A stretch of 64,000 nucleotides of DNA from Brumicola pallidula DSM 14239 = ACAM 615 (GCF_000428905.1 NZ_AUAV01000005.1:279950-343949); one strand, 5' to 3'. Shown: positions 1-10,190, numbered from the stretch's first letter. Notes: generated from the letters alone by a model not told the origin. Translations and numbers: made by a program.

Positions 1-1956
1 TTATTCTTAAGTTTAATGATACCTCACCATGAGGGTGCAGTAAGAATGGTGGATGATTTACTTGAGCAGTCAGGTTCGGCATATGATCCAATTTTGTATG
101 ACTTCATGAATGATATTGTGAACGATCAAAAGGTTGAAATTACGCGAATGAACGCTTTGTTTTCAGGCCTTTCAACGGATCAAAGAGTAGGACTCAAAGC
201 CGGCTTTAGAGATGCGGGTGAAGCCGCCCTAAATCTAAAGTTAATTAAAACACTGCCAAGACCAAATGGTTTTTTTGATCCTGATAACCCGTCAAACATA
301 CCACCAGTTAAAATGCCCTCAGCAGATGATAAGTCTGAAAGTCGAGTGGATGAAGACGGCGGAGATATAAAAACAGAGTGGGCAGAACGCTGGCCATTAC
401 TTAGTTTTTGGAACACAGACATGGCATTTTCGGGCAATACTTTGGTTGCTGGGAATTATCATGGATTTAATATTTATAACTTAAGTGAGAATGGCGAGCC
501 AAGCCTAGCAAGTTCGATTGTTTGTCCAGGTGGTCAGGGCGATGTCTCTATTGTGGGTGATTTACTGATCATGTCAGTAGAACAAACCCGCGGTCGCATT
601 GATTGCGGTCTGCAAGGTATTAGCGACGATATCAGTGATCAACGTTTTCGTGGATTGCGTATTTTTGATATCTCAGATATCACCATGCCAAGACAAGTAG
701 GGCTCGTACAAACCTGCAGAGGATCGCATACGCATTCAATCGTGTCCTCAGATGAAGATACAATTGTTGTTTACAACTCAGGTACGGCAAGTGTGCGCGA
801 TGAAGAAGAATTAGAAGGTTGTATTGGTGACATTGCGGGTGATAATCGCACCGCGTTATTCCGTATAGACGTAATAGAAATACCGGTGAAAACCCCAGAA
901 AAAGCGCGTATTACCTCAAGTCCTGCGGTTTTTTCTGACAATGAAGGACGTTTGTCCGGCTTATGGCGTGGTGGCGATCACGGTGACGGCACTCAGAGCA
1001 CAAGTATGACTGACGAATGTCATGATATTACGGTATTTCCAGCATTAAAATTAGCCGCAGGTGCTTGCTCAGGTAACGGTATATTACTAGATATCTCTGA
1101 CCCATTGCAGCCAAAACGTATTGATGAAGTATCTGATCCAGGTTTCGCCTATTGGCATTCAGCAACATTCAATAACGACGGCACCAAGGTCCTATTCACC
1201 GATGAGTGGGGCGGTGGTACGCAGCCTCGTTGCCGAGCGTCTGATCCAAAATCGTGGGGAGCCAACGCGTTTTACGATGTTAAAGATGGTAAGTTGATCT
1301 TTCAAAGCTATTATAAAATTGATGCACCACAATCGGAACAAGAGAATTGTGTGGCTCACAATGGCTCAGTAGTGCCGGTGCCGGGGCGCGATATTTTTGT
1401 TCAAGCTTGGTATCAAGGTGGTTTGTCAGTTATCGATTTTACCGATACGGTTAATCCCGTTGAAATCGCCTATTTTGACCGTGGCCCTGTTCATGATGAG
1501 CGTATGGTAATTGGTGGCTATTGGTCAACATATTGGTATAACGGGAAAATTTATGGAACTGAAATACTGCGTGGTCTAGATGTCCTCGAGCTGCAGGCTA
1601 GCGAATTCCTAACTGAAAACGAATTAGCGGCGGCGAAACTAGCGGACATGGGTGATACGTTTAATCCTCAACAGCAGTTTCAGGTCACGTGGCCACTAAA
1701 CCCCGTTGTTGGATTAGCTTATATTGACCAGTTAGAGCGCGATAAAGGCATGGCCCAAGTAAATATTGATGCTGCTAAGACCTTATTAGGTAAAGCACAA
1801 ATTGCGATGTCTAATGGTGATAAATCGGCAAATTTATCCGCCTCACTTGCTGCGTTAGCGCGTGACATCAAAGCAACAAAACAAGGCATAAATACTAATA
1901 AACGCATCGCAGGCTTACGTGATGTTCTCAATGAGTTAGCACAAATAATGAAGTGA
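1..1956 (+). CDS. DUF305 / LVIVD beta-propeller fusion protein, 5' partial
   Basis: The frame is open from base 1 and reads through the Met at base 16, so the true start lies upstream and the N-terminus is missing. The first ~55 visible residues carry the MIPHH motif of DUF305, a helical family often found near metal, especially copper, genes. After a linker, residues ~120-545 form an LVIVD-type beta-propeller with repeated blades of the type RIFDISD and VIDFTD. It keeps several His and Cys residues (GSHTHS near 236, CH at 335-336, H381, C445 and H448) that could form a metal site. The last ~100 residues look helical. The protein is probably exported, but the signal region is off-window. Its function is unknown. 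The domain calls are good; the metal site is inference. Confidence 0.75.
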   Translation, partial: LFLSLMIPHHEGAVRMVDDLLEQSGSAYDPILYDFMNDIVNDQKVEITRMNALFSGLSTDQRVGLKAGFRDAGEAALNLKLIKTLPRPNGFFDPDNPSNIPPVKMPSADDKSESRVDEDGGDIKTEWAERWPLLSFWNTDMAFSGNTLVAGNYHGFNIYNLSENGEPSLASSIVCPGGQGDVSIVGDLLIMSVEQTRGRIDCGLQGISDDISDQRFRGLRIFDISDITMPRQVGLVQTCRGSHTHSIVSSDEDTIVVYNSGTASVRDEEELEGCIGDIAGDNRTALFRIDVIEIPVKTPEKARITSSPAVFSDNEGRLSGLWRGGDHGDGTQSTSMTDECHDITVFPALKLAAGACSGNGILLDISDPLQPKRIDEVSDPGFAYWHSATFNNDGTKVLFTDEWGGGTQPRCRASDPKSWGANAFYDVKDGKLIFQSYYKIDAPQSEQENCVAHNGSVVPVPGRDIFVQAWYQGGLSVIDFTDTVNPVEIAYFDRGPVHDERMVIGGYWSTYWYNGKIYGTEILRGLDVLELQASEFLTENELAAAKLADMGDTFNPQQQFQVTWPLNPVVGLAYIDQLERDKGMAQVNIDAAKTLLGKAQIAMSNGDKSANLSASLAALARDIKATKQGINTNKRIAGLRDVLNELAQIMK

Positions 1957-1993
1957 AAATAATGAAGTGAAAATAATGAAGTGAAAATAATGA
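1943..1993. repeat. 14-bp tandem repeat over the stop codon
   Basis: Three exact copies of a 14-base unit (aaataatgaagtga) at 1943-1956, 1957-1970 and 1971-1984 are followed by a partial copy. The first copy ends in the TGA stop codon of the propeller gene. The later copies therefore look like duplications of the gene's last bases. Confidence 0.95.
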
Positions 1994-2032
1994 GCCGAAT
2001 TAACTGAAAAAAAACGCCTTAATTTTTGAAGT

Positions 2033-2065
2033 GCCCCCTGAAAGTTAAACAACTTTTTCGGGGGC
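2033..2065. terminator. Hairpin between convergent genes
   Basis: GCCCCC (2033-2038) pairs with GGGGGC (2060-2065), and an inner AAAGTT/AACTTT stem closes on a 4-base loop. It lies between the propeller gene (+) and gor (-). There is no immediate T run on the + strand. On the - strand a T-rich stretch lies some 17 bases past the stem. It is probably a shared transcription end, but it is not a textbook terminator. Confidence 0.5.
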
Positions 2066-2156
2066 GTGGGGCATAAGCAAAATTTAAATACACGCGAGTT
2101 TTAAATAAAAACCCTTATTAGCAATTACTTGAATGCCTTTTAGTGCCGATCGTGCC

Positions 2157-3536
2157 TTACGTTAATGTAACGAACTCTTCGCCACTTGTTGGATGAATCG
2201 CTATACAAGCATCAAAGTCTGCTTTCGTTGCGCCCATTTTAATTGCGACAGCGAAGCCTTGCAGAATTTCGTCCATACCAAATCCAATACCGTGGAGACC
2301 CACTACCTTTTCATCAATACCTTGACAAACAAGTTTCATTTTTGTCGCTTGTCTGTGCGAGGTCACTGCAGTGTACATAGCAGCAAAGCTAGAGTTGTAT
2401 ACTTTGATATTAGATTCGCCATATTTTTCAAGCGCTTCTTTCTCACTCAAGCCGATGGTACCAATAGCAGGATGGCTAAATACCACGGTTGGAATAAGGT
2501 CATAATCCATGTGTGCGTCAGGTTTAGAATTGAACAATCGCTCGCTCAACAATCTGCCAGCTTTGACTGCAACAGGTGTTAAGTCGACTTTGCCGATGTT
2601 ATCGCCGACAGCATATATGCCCGCCGCTGTCGTATTTTGGTATTTATCTACCTTAACGTAGCCTCGCTCGTCTAGCTCTACGTCAGTATTTTCGATATTG
2701 AGTTTGTCGTTGGCAGGTTCCCGGCCAATAGCCCAAATCAAGGCATCACAATCAATATGTCCATCGGTATTAAGTTTAACTTTCAATGACCCATCTGCTT
2801 GTTTTTCAATAGCAGTGACTTCGGTATGAGGATGCAGTTTTGGCCCGTCCTCTGCCATAATTTCAACCAATGTATCGGATAACATATCATCGAAATTACG
2901 CAGTGGTTTTTCACGACGTACTAAAAAGTGTGTTTCAGAACCCAGTGAATGCATTACACCGGCTAATTCAACTCCTATATAGCCGGCGCCAACCACTACG
3001 ACTCTTTTGGGTTGTTCACTTATGTCAAAAAATTCGTCTGAATTAATTCCTAGTTCTGCCCCTGGAATAGCTGGCTTTATGGGACGCCCACCGGTAGCAA
3101 TAGTAATGTGGTCTGCCGTGTATATATCACCATCAACAGCAATGGTGTGATTGTCGATAAACGTGGCAAAGCCTTTGATAAGTTCAACGCCATTTTTATC
3201 TAATCCGCGATCATAAGATTGATGAATGCGGTCAATATATGCTGTGCGACTAGCAACTAACTTTGCCCAACTAAAGCTATTTACGGTAATGTCGAAACCA
3301 TAGTCGGGGCTATACTTATGAATAGCTTCTGCGACTTGTGCACCGAACCACATGGCTTTTTTAGGAATACAACCTACATTCACGCAGGTACCGCCAATGT
3401 CTTTGGCTTCAATAATAGCTGCTTTTTTGCCGTATTTTGATGCACGATTTGCGGATGCAATACCTCCACTACCGCCGCCAATGGAGATATAATCGAAATG
3501 CTTTTTTACTTGCGCGTTCTGTGTACTTGAATTCAT
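2157..3536 (-). CDS. gor: Glutathione-disulfide reductase
   Basis: This is an NADPH-dependent cytoplasmic flavoenzyme that reduces GSSG to GSH. The 459-aa length is normal for the family. Visible elements are the FAD-binding GGGSGG (residues 20-25), the redox-active CVNVGC (C51/C56), a second Rossmann motif VGAGYIG followed by the Arg-rich NADPH-selecting stretch RREKPLR, and the C-terminal catalytic H448 with E453. An AGGAA ribosome site precedes the ATG by a few bases. It is monocistronic and divergent from prlC, separated by 186 bp. Lipoamide dehydrogenase and mercuric reductase relatives are less likely because of the C-terminal HPTSGEE ending typical of Gor. Confidence 0.95.
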   Translation of the reverse strand: MNSSTQNAQVKKHFDYISIGGGSGGIASANRASKYGKKAAIIEAKDIGGTCVNVGCIPKKAMWFGAQVAEAIHKYSPDYGFDITVNSFSWAKLVASRTAYIDRIHQSYDRGLDKNGVELIKGFATFIDNHTIAVDGDIYTADHITIATGGRPIKPAIPGAELGINSDEFFDISEQPKRVVVVGAGYIGVELAGVMHSLGSETHFLVRREKPLRNFDDMLSDTLVEIMAEDGPKLHPHTEVTAIEKQADGSLKVKLNTDGHIDCDALIWAIGREPANDKLNIENTDVELDERGYVKVDKYQNTTAAGIYAVGDNIGKVDLTPVAVKAGRLLSERLFNSKPDAHMDYDLIPTVVFSHPAIGTIGLSEKEALEKYGESNIKVYNSSFAAMYTAVTSHRQATKMKLVCQGIDEKVVGLHGIGFGMDEILQGFAVAIKMGATKADFDACIAIHPTSGEEFVTLT

Positions 3537-3722
3537 TTTGTTCCTAAAAGGGTCACTGTATTGTATTTACTACGTCAAATATGCCTACTAGACCGCAATT
3601 ATCAAGTGTTCCTTCAAAAAAAGTTTTATTTACCATTGTGATCCCATCCTGAATACCCAATTATAAACACACTAAGATGTCAGTACTTTTGCTGACAACA
3701 ACGAATAACGATGAGATCCTTT

Positions 3723-5753
3723 ATGAATGCAATCGAAAACGTGAGCGGGCTTCCTCTTTTTTCACAAATTGATACCCAAGATATTGTTCCGGCCATTAAA
3801 AAAGCCATCGAAAACTGCAAGGCAGTGATTGCAGATGTAGTTGAAAACGGACAAGTTACCTATGCCCAAGTTGTTGAACGTATAGAAGATACTGACGACG
3901 TATTGTCAAAAATGTGGTCGCCGATTGGTCATATGAACTCGGTGGTTAGCACTGACAAACTTCGTGAAGCCCATGATGCTTGCCTGCCTATGTTATCCGA
4001 ATTTGGTACCTGGGTTGGCCAAAACCAAGCATTATTCAGCCTGTATCAGCAACTTCGGGACAGTCAAGAATTTACTACATTAGATGAAGCGCAACAAAAA
4101 GTGGTCACTAATGCCATTCGGGACTTCACGCTTTCTGGTGTTGGCTTACAGAACGATAAAAAGAAACGCTACGCAGACATACAAAGCCGCCTGTCAGATT
4201 TATCGTCTACCTTCGGTAATAATGTTATGGATGCGACGATGGCGTGGACTAAACAGATAACGGATGAGGCAGACCTTGCCGGTTTACCTGATTCTGCAAA
4301 GGCAGCGGCAGCCCAAACTGCGAGAAAAAAAGACGTTGATGGTTGGTTGTTTACGCTCAATATTCCAAGTTATTTGCCGGTCATGTTGTATGCCGATAAC
4401 GGCGCATTACGTGAAGAAATGTATCGCGCATATAGCTCAAGAGCCTCAGACCAAGGGCCTAACGCAGGTGATTTTGATAATACCGCTAACATCAATGAGA
4501 TACTTTCGTTAAAGCAAGAAGCCGCGTCTTTACTCGACTTCACTTGCTATGCGGAACGTTCGCTGGCAACCAAAATGGCAAAATCCACAGAGCAAGTCAC
4601 ACAGTTTTTAAGAGACTTGGCAAAACGTTCAAAACCGCAAGCGCAAGATGAATTGCAGGAGATTGTCGATCTTGCGTCCCAGCAGTATGCTCAAAAAGAT
4701 TTACAGCCATGGGATTACGCTTATTTTGGCGAAAAATTAAAACAACAAAAATACGCAATATCAGACGAAGAATTACGCCCATATTTTCCTGAAAAACAAG
4801 TGTTGAATGGTTTATTTGAAGTCGTTTCGCGCTTGTATGGCTTGCGCATTGAGCAACAAGAAAACGTTGATGTGTGGCATGAAGATGTTTCGTTTTACAC
4901 TATATATGATGCCGACAATCAACATCGTGGTTCCTTTTACTTCGATTTATATGCTCGCGAAAAAAAGCGTGGCGGTGCATGGATGGATGATTGCAGAAGC
5001 AGACGCCGATTACCCAATGGCGAGTTACAGCTGCCAGTCGCTTACATGGTATGTAACTTTAGTAGCCCTGTTGATGGCAAACCGGCGCTATTTACGCATG
5101 ATGAAGTGGTTACGTTGTTCCATGAATTCGGACATGGTCTTCATCACATGTTAACCAAAATTGAAGCCGGTGGTGTGTCAGGTATCAACGGTGTTGCTTG
5201 GGATGCGGTAGAGTTACCTAGTCAGTTTCTTGAAAACTGGTGCTGGCAACCCGAAGCCTTGAGTTTTATCTCTGGTCATTATGAAACTGGCGAAGCCTTG
5301 CCTAGCGAATTGCTAGAAAAAATGCTAGCAGCGAAAAATTATCAATCGGCAATGCAAATGGTCAGGCAGCTAGAGTTAAGCATGTTTGATTTTACGCTTC
5401 ACCAGCAAAGCAATGCTGAAAAATCAGTACAGCAAATACTAGATGAAGTTAGACAAGAGGTGGCGGTAGTTATTCCACCTGAGTTTAATAAATTTCAAAA
5501 CAGCTTTGGGCATATATTTGCGGGTGGTTACGCCGCCGGTTATTACAGTTATAAATGGGCTGAAGTGCTGTCCTCTGATGCCTTTGGTCGCTTTGAAGAG
5601 GAAGGTATCTTTAATCAAGAAACGGGCCGAGCTTTTCTGAATAACATTCTTGAAATGGGTGGCAGTAAAGAACCCATGGAATTGTTTGTTGCGTTTAGAG
5701 GTCGTGAACCAGAAGTTGATGCATTGCTGCGCCACTCGGGTATTGCGGCATGA
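3723..5753 (+). CDS. prlC: Oligopeptidase A (M3 metallopeptidase)
   Basis: This cytoplasmic zinc peptidase degrades short peptides, including cleaved signal peptides. The zinc site HEFGH is at residues 467-471, with the third ligand Glu at about 497 in the VELPSQ segment. The 676-aa length matches E. coli PrlC/OpdA. The frame also has an ATG at 3711, but the purine-rich GAG seven bases before 3723 and alignment to the family N-terminus favour 3723. The gene overlaps the next one by four bases (ATGA), so they are likely translated as a unit. Confidence 0.93.
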   Translation: MNAIENVSGLPLFSQIDTQDIVPAIKKAIENCKAVIADVVENGQVTYAQVVERIEDTDDVLSKMWSPIGHMNSVVSTDKLREAHDACLPMLSEFGTWVGQNQALFSLYQQLRDSQEFTTLDEAQQKVVTNAIRDFTLSGVGLQNDKKKRYADIQSRLSDLSSTFGNNVMDATMAWTKQITDEADLAGLPDSAKAAAAQTARKKDVDGWLFTLNIPSYLPVMLYADNGALREEMYRAYSSRASDQGPNAGDFDNTANINEILSLKQEAASLLDFTCYAERSLATKMAKSTEQVTQFLRDLAKRSKPQAQDELQEIVDLASQQYAQKDLQPWDYAYFGEKLKQQKYAISDEELRPYFPEKQVLNGLFEVVSRLYGLRIEQQENVDVWHEDVSFYTIYDADNQHRGSFYFDLYAREKKRGGAWMDDCRSRRRLPNGELQLPVAYMVCNFSSPVDGKPALFTHDEVVTLFHEFGHGLHHMLTKIEAGGVSGINGVAWDAVELPSQFLENWCWQPEALSFISGHYETGEALPSELLEKMLAAKNYQSAMQMVRQLELSMFDFTLHQQSNAEKSVQQILDEVRQEVAVVIPPEFNKFQNSFGHIFAGGYAAGYYSYKWAEVLSSDAFGRFEEEGIFNQETGRAFLNNILEMGGSKEPMELFVAFRGREPEVDALLRHSGIAA

Positions 5754-6478
5754 GTTTAGCTCGGTCAAAAGATATTGATATCAAAGCAGAAGCCTTTGCG
5801 AGTCTTTATGACCGAGTATGCAAACGCAAAGGTAGTGAGGCAATGGTTAGAGATTTACTGTCACAGCCCGCTAGCAGAAAACAGATACTAGATACACCAG
5901 ATGACCGCTTTTTAGCAGAGTTTACTAAGAAAGTGTTTCAGTCAGGCTTTGTTTGGCGTGTCGTACGTCAGAAATGGCCAAATTTTGAAGAGGTGTTTTT
6001 TGGTTTTGATATCAATAAAATATTATTAATGCCTGATGAAATGCTAGAACAAAAAGCAACAAACCCCGCGATTATTCGCAACTTTAATAAAGTAAAAACA
6101 ATCCGTGAAAATGCATGGATGATTGATGACATTCGTCGCAGCCACGGCAGTTTCGCAAATTTCGTCACGCAATGGCCGCAAGATGATCTTATTGGTTTAT
6201 GGGATTATCTCAGGAAAAAAGGCGCAAGACTAGGAGGCAACACCGGGCCTTATGCTCTGCGCACGCTCGGCGTGGACACATTTTTATTAAGTCGTGATGT
6301 AGAAGCTTATTTCGTTGAACATGGATTAATTAGCGGCTCTGCTAGATCGAAACGCAGTTTAAATACAATTCAAAATACTTTTTTTGATTGGCAAAAAGAG
6401 AGTGGTTTATCGCTACAAGAACTCAGCCAAATTGTGTCTTTTAGTTGTGGTGATAACTATGTCGGTATGGTTCAGTAA
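5750..6478 (+). CDS. Tag-like DNA-3-methyladenine glycosylase I family protein
   Basis: This 242-aa protein resembles the HhH-GPD-fold DNA-3-methyladenine glycosylase I family, which excises alkylated adenine from DNA. The conserved middle (FVWRVVRQKWPNFEEVF) and the late GGNTGPYALRTLGVDTF segment support this. The N-terminal zinc-binding Cys of E. coli Tag (CGW) is not visible, so it is a divergent branch and substrate specificity is uncertain. Its start overlaps the prlC stop by four bases, indicating co-translation with the peptidase. I see no functional reason for that pairing. Confidence 0.7.
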   Translation: MSLARSKDIDIKAEAFASLYDRVCKRKGSEAMVRDLLSQPASRKQILDTPDDRFLAEFTKKVFQSGFVWRVVRQKWPNFEEVFFGFDINKILLMPDEMLEQKATNPAIIRNFNKVKTIRENAWMIDDIRRSHGSFANFVTQWPQDDLIGLWDYLRKKGARLGGNTGPYALRTLGVDTFLLSRDVEAYFVEHGLISGSARSKRSLNTIQNTFFDWQKESGLSLQELSQIVSFSCGDNYVGMVQ

Positions 6479-6819
6479 ACGTAAAACAGCGATAAATGAA
6501 TACTGCGCATATTTTCCTAGCCTAAGTTCAGCTTAGTTGATGTATTTATTCCTATTTTTAGCTACAATTAAGCCATTAGTTAGCTACAATTAACTCAGTA
6601 GATAGAGTATGAATTTTCACTAAGCTCTTCTCTAGCAAGTTACTTGTAGAAGTTACCTGTAGAAGTTACTTGTAGAAATTAACGCTCTTTAAGCCACTCA
6701 TGGACAGTCGTTTATTAAAAAGAGACTTATAATCAGTTAGCTAGTTATAAAATTTCACTTAGAGAAAGTCACTGTTAACTAATTCACCAGTATCAAAATT
6801 CTTAAAAGAAGCAACTAAA
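6479..6819. other. 341-bp gap before ubiE
   Basis: No gene is seen here. The gap holds two copies of TAGCTACAATTA near 6560-6595 and the 13-bp tandem array listed separately. It must carry the ubiE promoter, but no convincing -35/-10 pair stands out. Confidence 0.6.
6637..6675. repeat. 13-bp tandem repeat, three copies
   Basis: Units at 6637-6649, 6650-6662 and 6663-6675 read AAGTTACYTGTAG, the middle copy differing at one base. The array is non-coding and lies about 150 bp upstream of ubiE. Confidence 0.95.
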
Positions 6820-7668
6820 ATGCAAAGTACGAAACCAACATCAGCAGAAAAACCCGATGATGAGCGTAGTGAGAATCTACTCGATCATTTAAGCGCTCCA
6901 GAGGATACAGCTTCAGAAAAAACAGCCTCGGAGCAAACGCATTTTGGTTTTAAGCAAGTTGCTAAAGAACAAAAGCAGTCGATGGTTGCCGATGTTTTTC
7001 ATTCCGTTGCCGCTAAATACGATGTGATGAATGATTTGATGTCACTAGGTATACACCGTATTTGGAAACGCTACACCATTGATTGCAGCGGTATTCGCTC
7101 AGGTCAAAAAGTATTGGATCTTGCGGGTGGAACCGGTGACTTAGCCGCCAAGTTTAGCCGCATGGTTGGTGCCACGGGGCAAGTGACATTGGCTGATATC
7201 AATCACTCTATGCTCTTGGTGGGTAAAGAAAAACTCACTAATATGGGTATTATGTCTAATCTCAATTATGTGCAGGCCAATGCCGAAGCTCTGCCATTCC
7301 CAGACAATCATTTCGACTTAGTTACCATGGCTTTTGGTTTGCGTAATGTGACAGAGAAATCGAATGCACTCGCTTCTATTTTTCGTGTTTTAAAGCCGGG
7401 CGGTCGCTTGTTAGTATTGGAGTTTTCAAAACCCACCAGTGACGTATTGAGCAAAATTTATGACACTTATTCATTTCATCTATTGCCAAAAATAGGCCAG
7501 TTAGTTGCCAACGACGCTGAGAGTTATCAATATTTAGCTGAATCCATCCGCATGCATCCGGATCAAGAAACGCTTGAAGGTATGATGAAAGAGGTGGGCT
7601 TCGAACAAACCACTTATACAAATTTAACCGGTGGCATTGTGGCTTTGCATAGAGGGTTCAAATTCTAA
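6820..7668 (+). CDS. ubiE: Ubiquinone/menaquinone C-methyltransferase UbiE
   Basis: This SAM-dependent methyltransferase carries out the C-methylation step of ubiquinone (and menaquinone) synthesis. SAM motif [10 protein letters not shown], lies near residues 98-106. The long conserved stretches [32 protein letters not shown] and SIRMHPDQ are diagnostic. At 282 aa it is about 30 residues longer than the E. coli protein. The extra length is an acidic, Ser/Glu-rich N-terminal tail before HFGF. No internal Met would give the shorter form, so the tail looks real. It is first in a ubiE-ubiJ-ubiB block. Confidence 0.96.
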   Translation: MQSTKPTSAEKPDDERSENLLDHLSAPEDTASEKTASEQTHFGFKQVAKEQKQSMVADVFHSVAAKYDVMNDLMSLGIHRIWKRYTIDCSGIRSGQKVLDLAGGTGDLAAKFSRMVGATGQVTLADINHSMLLVGKEKLTNMGIMSNLNYVQANAEALPFPDNHFDLVTMAFGLRNVTEKSNALASIFRVLKPGGRLLVLEFSKPTSDVLSKIYDTYSFHLLPKIGQLVANDAESYQYLAESIRMHPDQETLEGMMKEVGFEQTTYTNLTGGIVALHRGFKF

Positions 7669-8331
7669 ATGTATGAAGCTCAAGTTATGACCGCTGCAGT
7701 TGAATTTGCAATAAATAAAATATTGTCCTTTGATGAAGACAGTGACACATTGTTGCAGCCTCTAGTTGGTAAACAATGCGAAATAAAGTTACAAGAGTTA
7801 CCCTTTCCACTGGTGTTTAACTTTCACGCGAGAAGAGTTGATGTCAGTCCTTTGCCAAGAGATATAGGCGAGCAGGTCGCAGCGCAAGAAAAACATCAAA
7901 AAAGCCACAACTATTGCGCCATAAGCCTATCGATATTTATTATTAGTGAGCTAAAAGATACCAGTAATATCACTCGGCTCATTCGTGAAAATAAACTTGA
8001 TTTTGATGGTGACTTACAAATCGCTAGGAATATGAGTGAATTATTTGCTGGATTAAATATTGATATCGAAGAAATTCTTTCTAAACATCTTGGTGATATT
8101 ACAGCACATCATGCAATGCAGAGCGTGGATTCTTTTGGTCAGTTCATTAAACGCAAGCATACGCTAGCAATGCAAGCCTTGAGCGACGTAATACTGGATG
8201 AAAAGCCGATTGGTGTTAGGCCAATTATGCTCGAGAATTATATACAAGAAGTGTCCGAAGTGCGAGATACGGCAGCTAGACTAGAAGCTCGGTTGGCGAT
8301 CCTAGAGAACAAAGCTAGGAAAAAGCAGTAA
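7669..8331 (+). CDS. ubiJ: Ubiquinone biosynthesis accessory factor UbiJ
   Basis: This SCP2-domain protein, with UbiK, supports the soluble ubiquinone-synthesis complex and binds lipid intermediates in the family. The 220-aa product has an N-terminal SCP2-like region (VEFAINKILSFD) and a C-terminal amphipathic coiled coil (EVSEVRDTAARLEARLAILE) typical of UbiJ. The ATG sits directly after the ubiE stop. A second Met at 7687 (MTAAVEF) is nearer the usual family start and cannot be excluded. Its position between ubiE and ubiB is the standard gammaproteobacterial order. Confidence 0.9.
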   Translation: MYEAQVMTAAVEFAINKILSFDEDSDTLLQPLVGKQCEIKLQELPFPLVFNFHARRVDVSPLPRDIGEQVAAQEKHQKSHNYCAISLSIFIISELKDTSNITRLIRENKLDFDGDLQIARNMSELFAGLNIDIEEILSKHLGDITAHHAMQSVDSFGQFIKRKHTLAMQALSDVILDEKPIGVRPIMLENYIQEVSEVRDTAARLEARLAILENKARKKQ

Positions 8332-8465
8332 TGAATATGAAGAAACAAAATGCGGTCGTCGAATACACTTCTTATTGCTATTCAGGCGATGCCAACAACA
8401 CCATGAATGTTCTCAGTTTAGAGCATGTAAATAAGTTTTCTAACCATCTTAAGCAGGGCAGTTAA
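8331..8465 (+). CDS. Candidate 44-aa small protein between ubiJ and ubiB
   Basis: The ATG shares its A with the ubiJ TAA stop (TAATG). The frame runs 44 codons to a TAA at 8463-8465, one base before the GTG of ubiB. It therefore fills the whole ubiJ-ubiB interval. An AGGA lies ten bases before the ATG. The product starts [20 protein letters not shown] and has no obvious domain or membrane segment. No homologue is recognised. It could be a real small protein or a translational bridge that delivers ribosomes to ubiB. Confidence 0.4.
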   Translation: MNMKKQNAVVEYTSYCYSGDANNTMNVLSLEHVNKFSNHLKQGS

Positions 8466-8466
8466 C

Positions 8467-10095
8467 GTGCAAATTAGACGCTTTTATGACATAGGTAAAG
8501 TGTTGTTACAGCACGGACTCGACGAGATTATACCAGCACGTTTTAAGCCATGGTACGTGCGCTTCGCTCGTCGCTGTGTGTTTTGGTTGCCAAATAAGCA
8601 CAAGAATCAATCCGAAGGACGGCGACTGCGTTTGGCACTAGAAACCTTAGGCCCTGTTTATATTAAGTTTGGGCAAATGCTGTCCACGCGTCGCGATTTA
8701 CTAAGCGATGACATAGCAACAGAATTAAGTATGTTACAAGACAATGTGCCGCCATTTGATCCTGAAATAGCACAAGATATGATCAAACGTTCATTAGAAA
8801 TTACAGATTTGTCTGTGCTTTTTTCAGAATTTATGGCCAAACCTTTAGCCTCTGCTTCGATTGCACAAGTGCATACTGCAACCTTAAAAAGTAATAACAA
8901 AGAAGTTGTTATTAAAGTATTGCGTCCAAACATTCGACAAACTATTGAAGCTGATGTTGACTTGTTATTGAGTATCGCGGGTATTTTAAAACAATGGCTT
9001 CCTGACGGTAAGCGTTTGCGTCCAGTTGAAGTGGTGGAAGAATACAAGCGTACCATTCTTGATGAGCTAGATTTATTGAGAGAGGCGGCAAATGGAATAC
9101 AAATTAAACGCAACTTTCAGGATTCTGATTCGTTATATGTCCCCTATTTTTATAGCGAACATTGCCGCAAAGACGTTATCGTAATGGAACGGATTTTTGG
9201 TATTCCGATATCAGATGTTACTGCATTGAGAGCGCAAAATACAAATATGAAATTGCTTGCTGAACGCGGTGTCGAAGTATTCTTTACCCAAGTATTCAGA
9301 GACAGCTTTTTTCACGCCGATATGCACCCAGGAAATATTTTCGTCAGCAGGGAACACCCCGAAAATCCACTTTATATTGGCATAGACTTCGGTATTGTTG
9401 GCACATTAAGTAAAGAAGATAAGCGTTACTTGGCAGAAAATTTCATTGCTTTTTTCAATCGGGATTACCGCAAAGTAGCGGAACTTCATGTTGATTCTGG
9501 TTGGGTTCCGGCTGATACTAATATTGCTGATTTTGAAATGGGTATACGCACAGTTTGCGAACCGATTTTTCAAAAACCACTGGAAGACATCAGTTTCGGC
9601 AATATATTGCTGCAACTATTTAATACCGCCCGCCGCTTTAACATGGTGGTTCAGCCGCAACTGGTGCTACTGCAAAAAACACTGTTATATGTTGAAGGTC
9701 TTGGTCGTCAGCTTTATCCGCAGTTAGATCTTTGGAAAACCGCGAAGCCTTTTCTAGAAAACTGGATGAAGGAGCAAGTTGGACCCAAAGCGATGTTTAA
9801 AAAGGTGTATGAAAACTTACCATTTTGGAATGAGAAGTTGCCAGAGATGCCTGACTTAATATATGACGGTATGAAGCAATTGAAACGCCTTCCAATTGAA
9901 CAACAAAAACACCATGAAATGCACATTGAAGCCATTAAGAGCGCCCAAAAAGCCCGTTTTTATAGCCATCTCGCCGCCGCATTTTCAGTGGTGGCGGTAT
10001 TGATGTACCTTTTTGAAAAGCCAGTTTGGTGCAGTATTGGTTTAGGCCTCTTCGGTGGTATTTGCTGGTTGATGTCGTGGCGTAAGCTGTCTTAG
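8467..10095 (+). CDS. ubiB: Ubiquinone biosynthesis ATPase UbiB
   Basis: This is a membrane-associated atypical kinase-like ATPase (ADCK/COQ8 family) required for ubiquinone synthesis. The KxGQ signature occurs as [13 protein letters not shown], the Ala-rich loop as ASASIAQVH, and the catalytic-type [10 protein letters not shown] and IDFGIVG motifs follow. The C-terminal ~45 residues form hydrophobic anchor segments. Its 542-aa length is normal. The start is GTG at 8467. It closes the ubi block. tatABC, which often follows ubiB in relatives, is absent here. Confidence 0.96.
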   Translation: MQIRRFYDIGKVLLQHGLDEIIPARFKPWYVRFARRCVFWLPNKHKNQSEGRRLRLALETLGPVYIKFGQMLSTRRDLLSDDIATELSMLQDNVPPFDPEIAQDMIKRSLEITDLSVLFSEFMAKPLASASIAQVHTATLKSNNKEVVIKVLRPNIRQTIEADVDLLLSIAGILKQWLPDGKRLRPVEVVEEYKRTILDELDLLREAANGIQIKRNFQDSDSLYVPYFYSEHCRKDVIVMERIFGIPISDVTALRAQNTNMKLLAERGVEVFFTQVFRDSFFHADMHPGNIFVSREHPENPLYIGIDFGIVGTLSKEDKRYLAENFIAFFNRDYRKVAELHVDSGWVPADTNIADFEMGIRTVCEPIFQKPLEDISFGNILLQLFNTARRFNMVVQPQLVLLQKTLLYVEGLGRQLYPQLDLWKTAKPFLENWMKEQVGPKAMFKKVYENLPFWNEKLPEMPDLIYDGMKQLKRLPIEQQKHHEMHIEAIKSAQKARFYSHLAAAFSVVAVLMYLFEKPVWCSIGLGLFGGICWLMSWRKLS

Positions 10096-10190
10096 ACAAC
10101 AATTTTATTTTAAAACTAGCTATCTGAATAATTATATTTGTTAGCAGCTTAGGTTAGAACCAACATAATTAACAACCATAAGGGACACAT

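Noticed and set aside
2033..2065. GC-rich hairpin considered as a REP element
   Set aside because: No second copy of the sequence was noticed in the window, so a repeat family cannot be claimed.
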